Of a DNA stretch of 5,490 bases, positions 5,161-5,490 are shown piece after piece (within the stretch, counting starts at the first letter, position 1; each line of letters begins with the position of its first letter). Where the stretch lies: positions 1 to 5,490 of the forward strand of contig CAYMJV010000120.1 in the NCBI GenBank assembly GCA_964390545.1. Direction: 5' to 3'. Position numbers and translations under genes: made by a program. This DNA comes from CAYMJV01 sp964390545 (GTDB taxonomy: Bacteria > Desulfobacterota > BSN033 > UBA1163). The notes under the pieces are model-generated. The model had not been told where the DNA came from, did not search any database, and saw only the letters and a program-made list of their open reading frames with translations.

Positions 5161-5351
5161 CGTGCCCGTGTCCCTGCCTGCCCTGCACCAGCACGATTCA
5201 GGGCCTGTCGGCCCCGGTCCCGACCGAGGGCGGGGAAGGCAGGCAATTTCCGTGACCGTTAATATTCTCTTTTCAAACATTTAAGTTTGGTAATGCGGAC
5301 ACGCTCGCATGCCGAAGCACTTCAGCGCGCAGGCACGAGACACGGTCACGG
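5161..5351. repeat. GC-rich inverted-repeat block (MITE-like) in the leader of the biotin carrier gene
   Basis: The 21 bases at 5161-5181 (beginning CGTGCCCGTGTCC) align inverted with 5329-5350 at 19 of 22 positions, bounding a block of about 190 bp. A second, perfect 10-bp inverted repeat, CCGTGACCGT (5250-5259) and ACGGTCACGG (5342-5351), shares the same right arm, so two pairings are mutually exclusive. Inside are a GTCGG/CCGAC stem (5207-5211 with 5220-5224) and GCCTGCC/GGCAGGC (5176-5182 with 5238-5244). The block is more GC-rich than the sequence on either side and contains no plausible gene. It begins right behind the ribosome site of the biotin carrier gene. Confidence 0.65.
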
Positions 5352-5362
5352 ACACGGTAATG

Positions 5363-5392
5363 ATTTAACCTTAACCCTCCCTCATTTGTCAA
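5363..5392 (-). promoter_or_regulatory. candidate sigma70-type promoter for the biotin carrier gene
   Basis: On the minus strand a perfect TTGACA (5392-5387) preceded by an A-run (CTAAAAAAATC, UP-element-like) is followed after 18 bases by TTAAAT (5368-5363), a 4-of-6 match to the -10 consensus. Transcription would start near 5355 and yield a leader of about 215 bases containing the whole GC-rich inverted-repeat block. An AT-rich stretch at about 5260-5290 could hold a promoter nearer the gene, but I see no good hexamer pair there. Confidence 0.45.
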
Positions 5393-5432
5393 GATTTTTT
5401 TAGAAGATTTCTGAGAAAGTGAAGAAATCTCT

Positions 5433-5467
5433 GATTACACGGATTACAACCACGATTACGCGGATTA
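5433..5467. repeat. short tandem GATTACACG-type repeat
   Basis: Three 9-base units, GATTACACG (5433-5441), GATTACAAC (5442-5450) and GATTACGCG (5454-5462), with a CAC insertion between the second and third, then a partial GATTA. This wording resembles a dispersed intergenic minisatellite I recall from many environmental genomes. No gene overlaps it; the sequence from 5393 to 5490 otherwise shows nothing recognisable. Confidence 0.6.
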
Positions 5468-5490
5468 GAAACGGGTTGAAGATAAATGAA

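Noticed and set aside
5141..5194. Extended start of the biotin carrier gene at 5194
   Set aside because: The added residues (MLVQGRQGHGHAEKEEG) are encoded by the repeat edge and the ribosome site itself; the strong AAGGAGG sits before 5140.

Overview
All recognisable genes in this window lie on the minus strand and read right to left. The window holds part of a surface-glycan (lipopolysaccharide, capsule or glycoprotein-glycan type) gene cluster behind a small biotin carrier gene. The proteins suggest a Gram-negative-type bacterium. A free-standing biotinyl carrier domain, mixed base composition and many dispersed palindromic repeats, including one read through as IPPLPPLIKGGWGG, recall uncultured Desulfobacterota, Nitrospirota and similar genomes. 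This placement is from memory of similar sequences and is tentative.

Layout in transcription order: (1) 5490-5141, no gene; a tandem GATTACACG-type repeat, a likely promoter and a GC-rich inverted-repeat block. (2) 5140-4925, a 71-residue biotinyl carrier protein. (3) 4924-4504, an intergenic gap with a likely promoter. (4) 4503-3556, a family 2 glycosyltransferase with C-terminal membrane segments. (5) 3555-3467, a hairpin-forming repeat. (6) 3466-2237, a family 4-type glycosyltransferase whose interdomain linker carries a 45-bp palindrome and a 9-bp tandem repeat, both in frame. (7) 2236-2129, a nested palindrome related to the one inside the gene. (8) 2128-1418, a sugar-1-phosphate nucleotidyltransferase. 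(9) 1371-1006, a four-helix-bundle (S23/IVS-type) ORF framed by AT-rich inverted repeats, which looks like an inserted cassette. (10) 890 to beyond base 1, a LegB-like NAD-dependent sugar-nucleotide 4,6-dehydratase, truncated by the window.

How the genes fit: the nucleotidyltransferase would activate a sugar-1-phosphate, and the dehydratase would convert a nucleotide sugar to a 4-keto-6-deoxy intermediate. LegB relatives often precede an aminotransferase, which would lie left of base 1. The family 2 enzyme would act on a lipid carrier at the membrane and the family 4 enzyme would extend the glycan. The biotin carrier belongs to carboxylase or decarboxylase metabolism and is probably a separate unit.

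The most notable feature is repeat load: nearly every gap between genes holds a different repeat family, and one family has entered a coding sequence without breaking its frame. I see no defence system, CRISPR array, rRNA or tRNA gene, or complete transposase.
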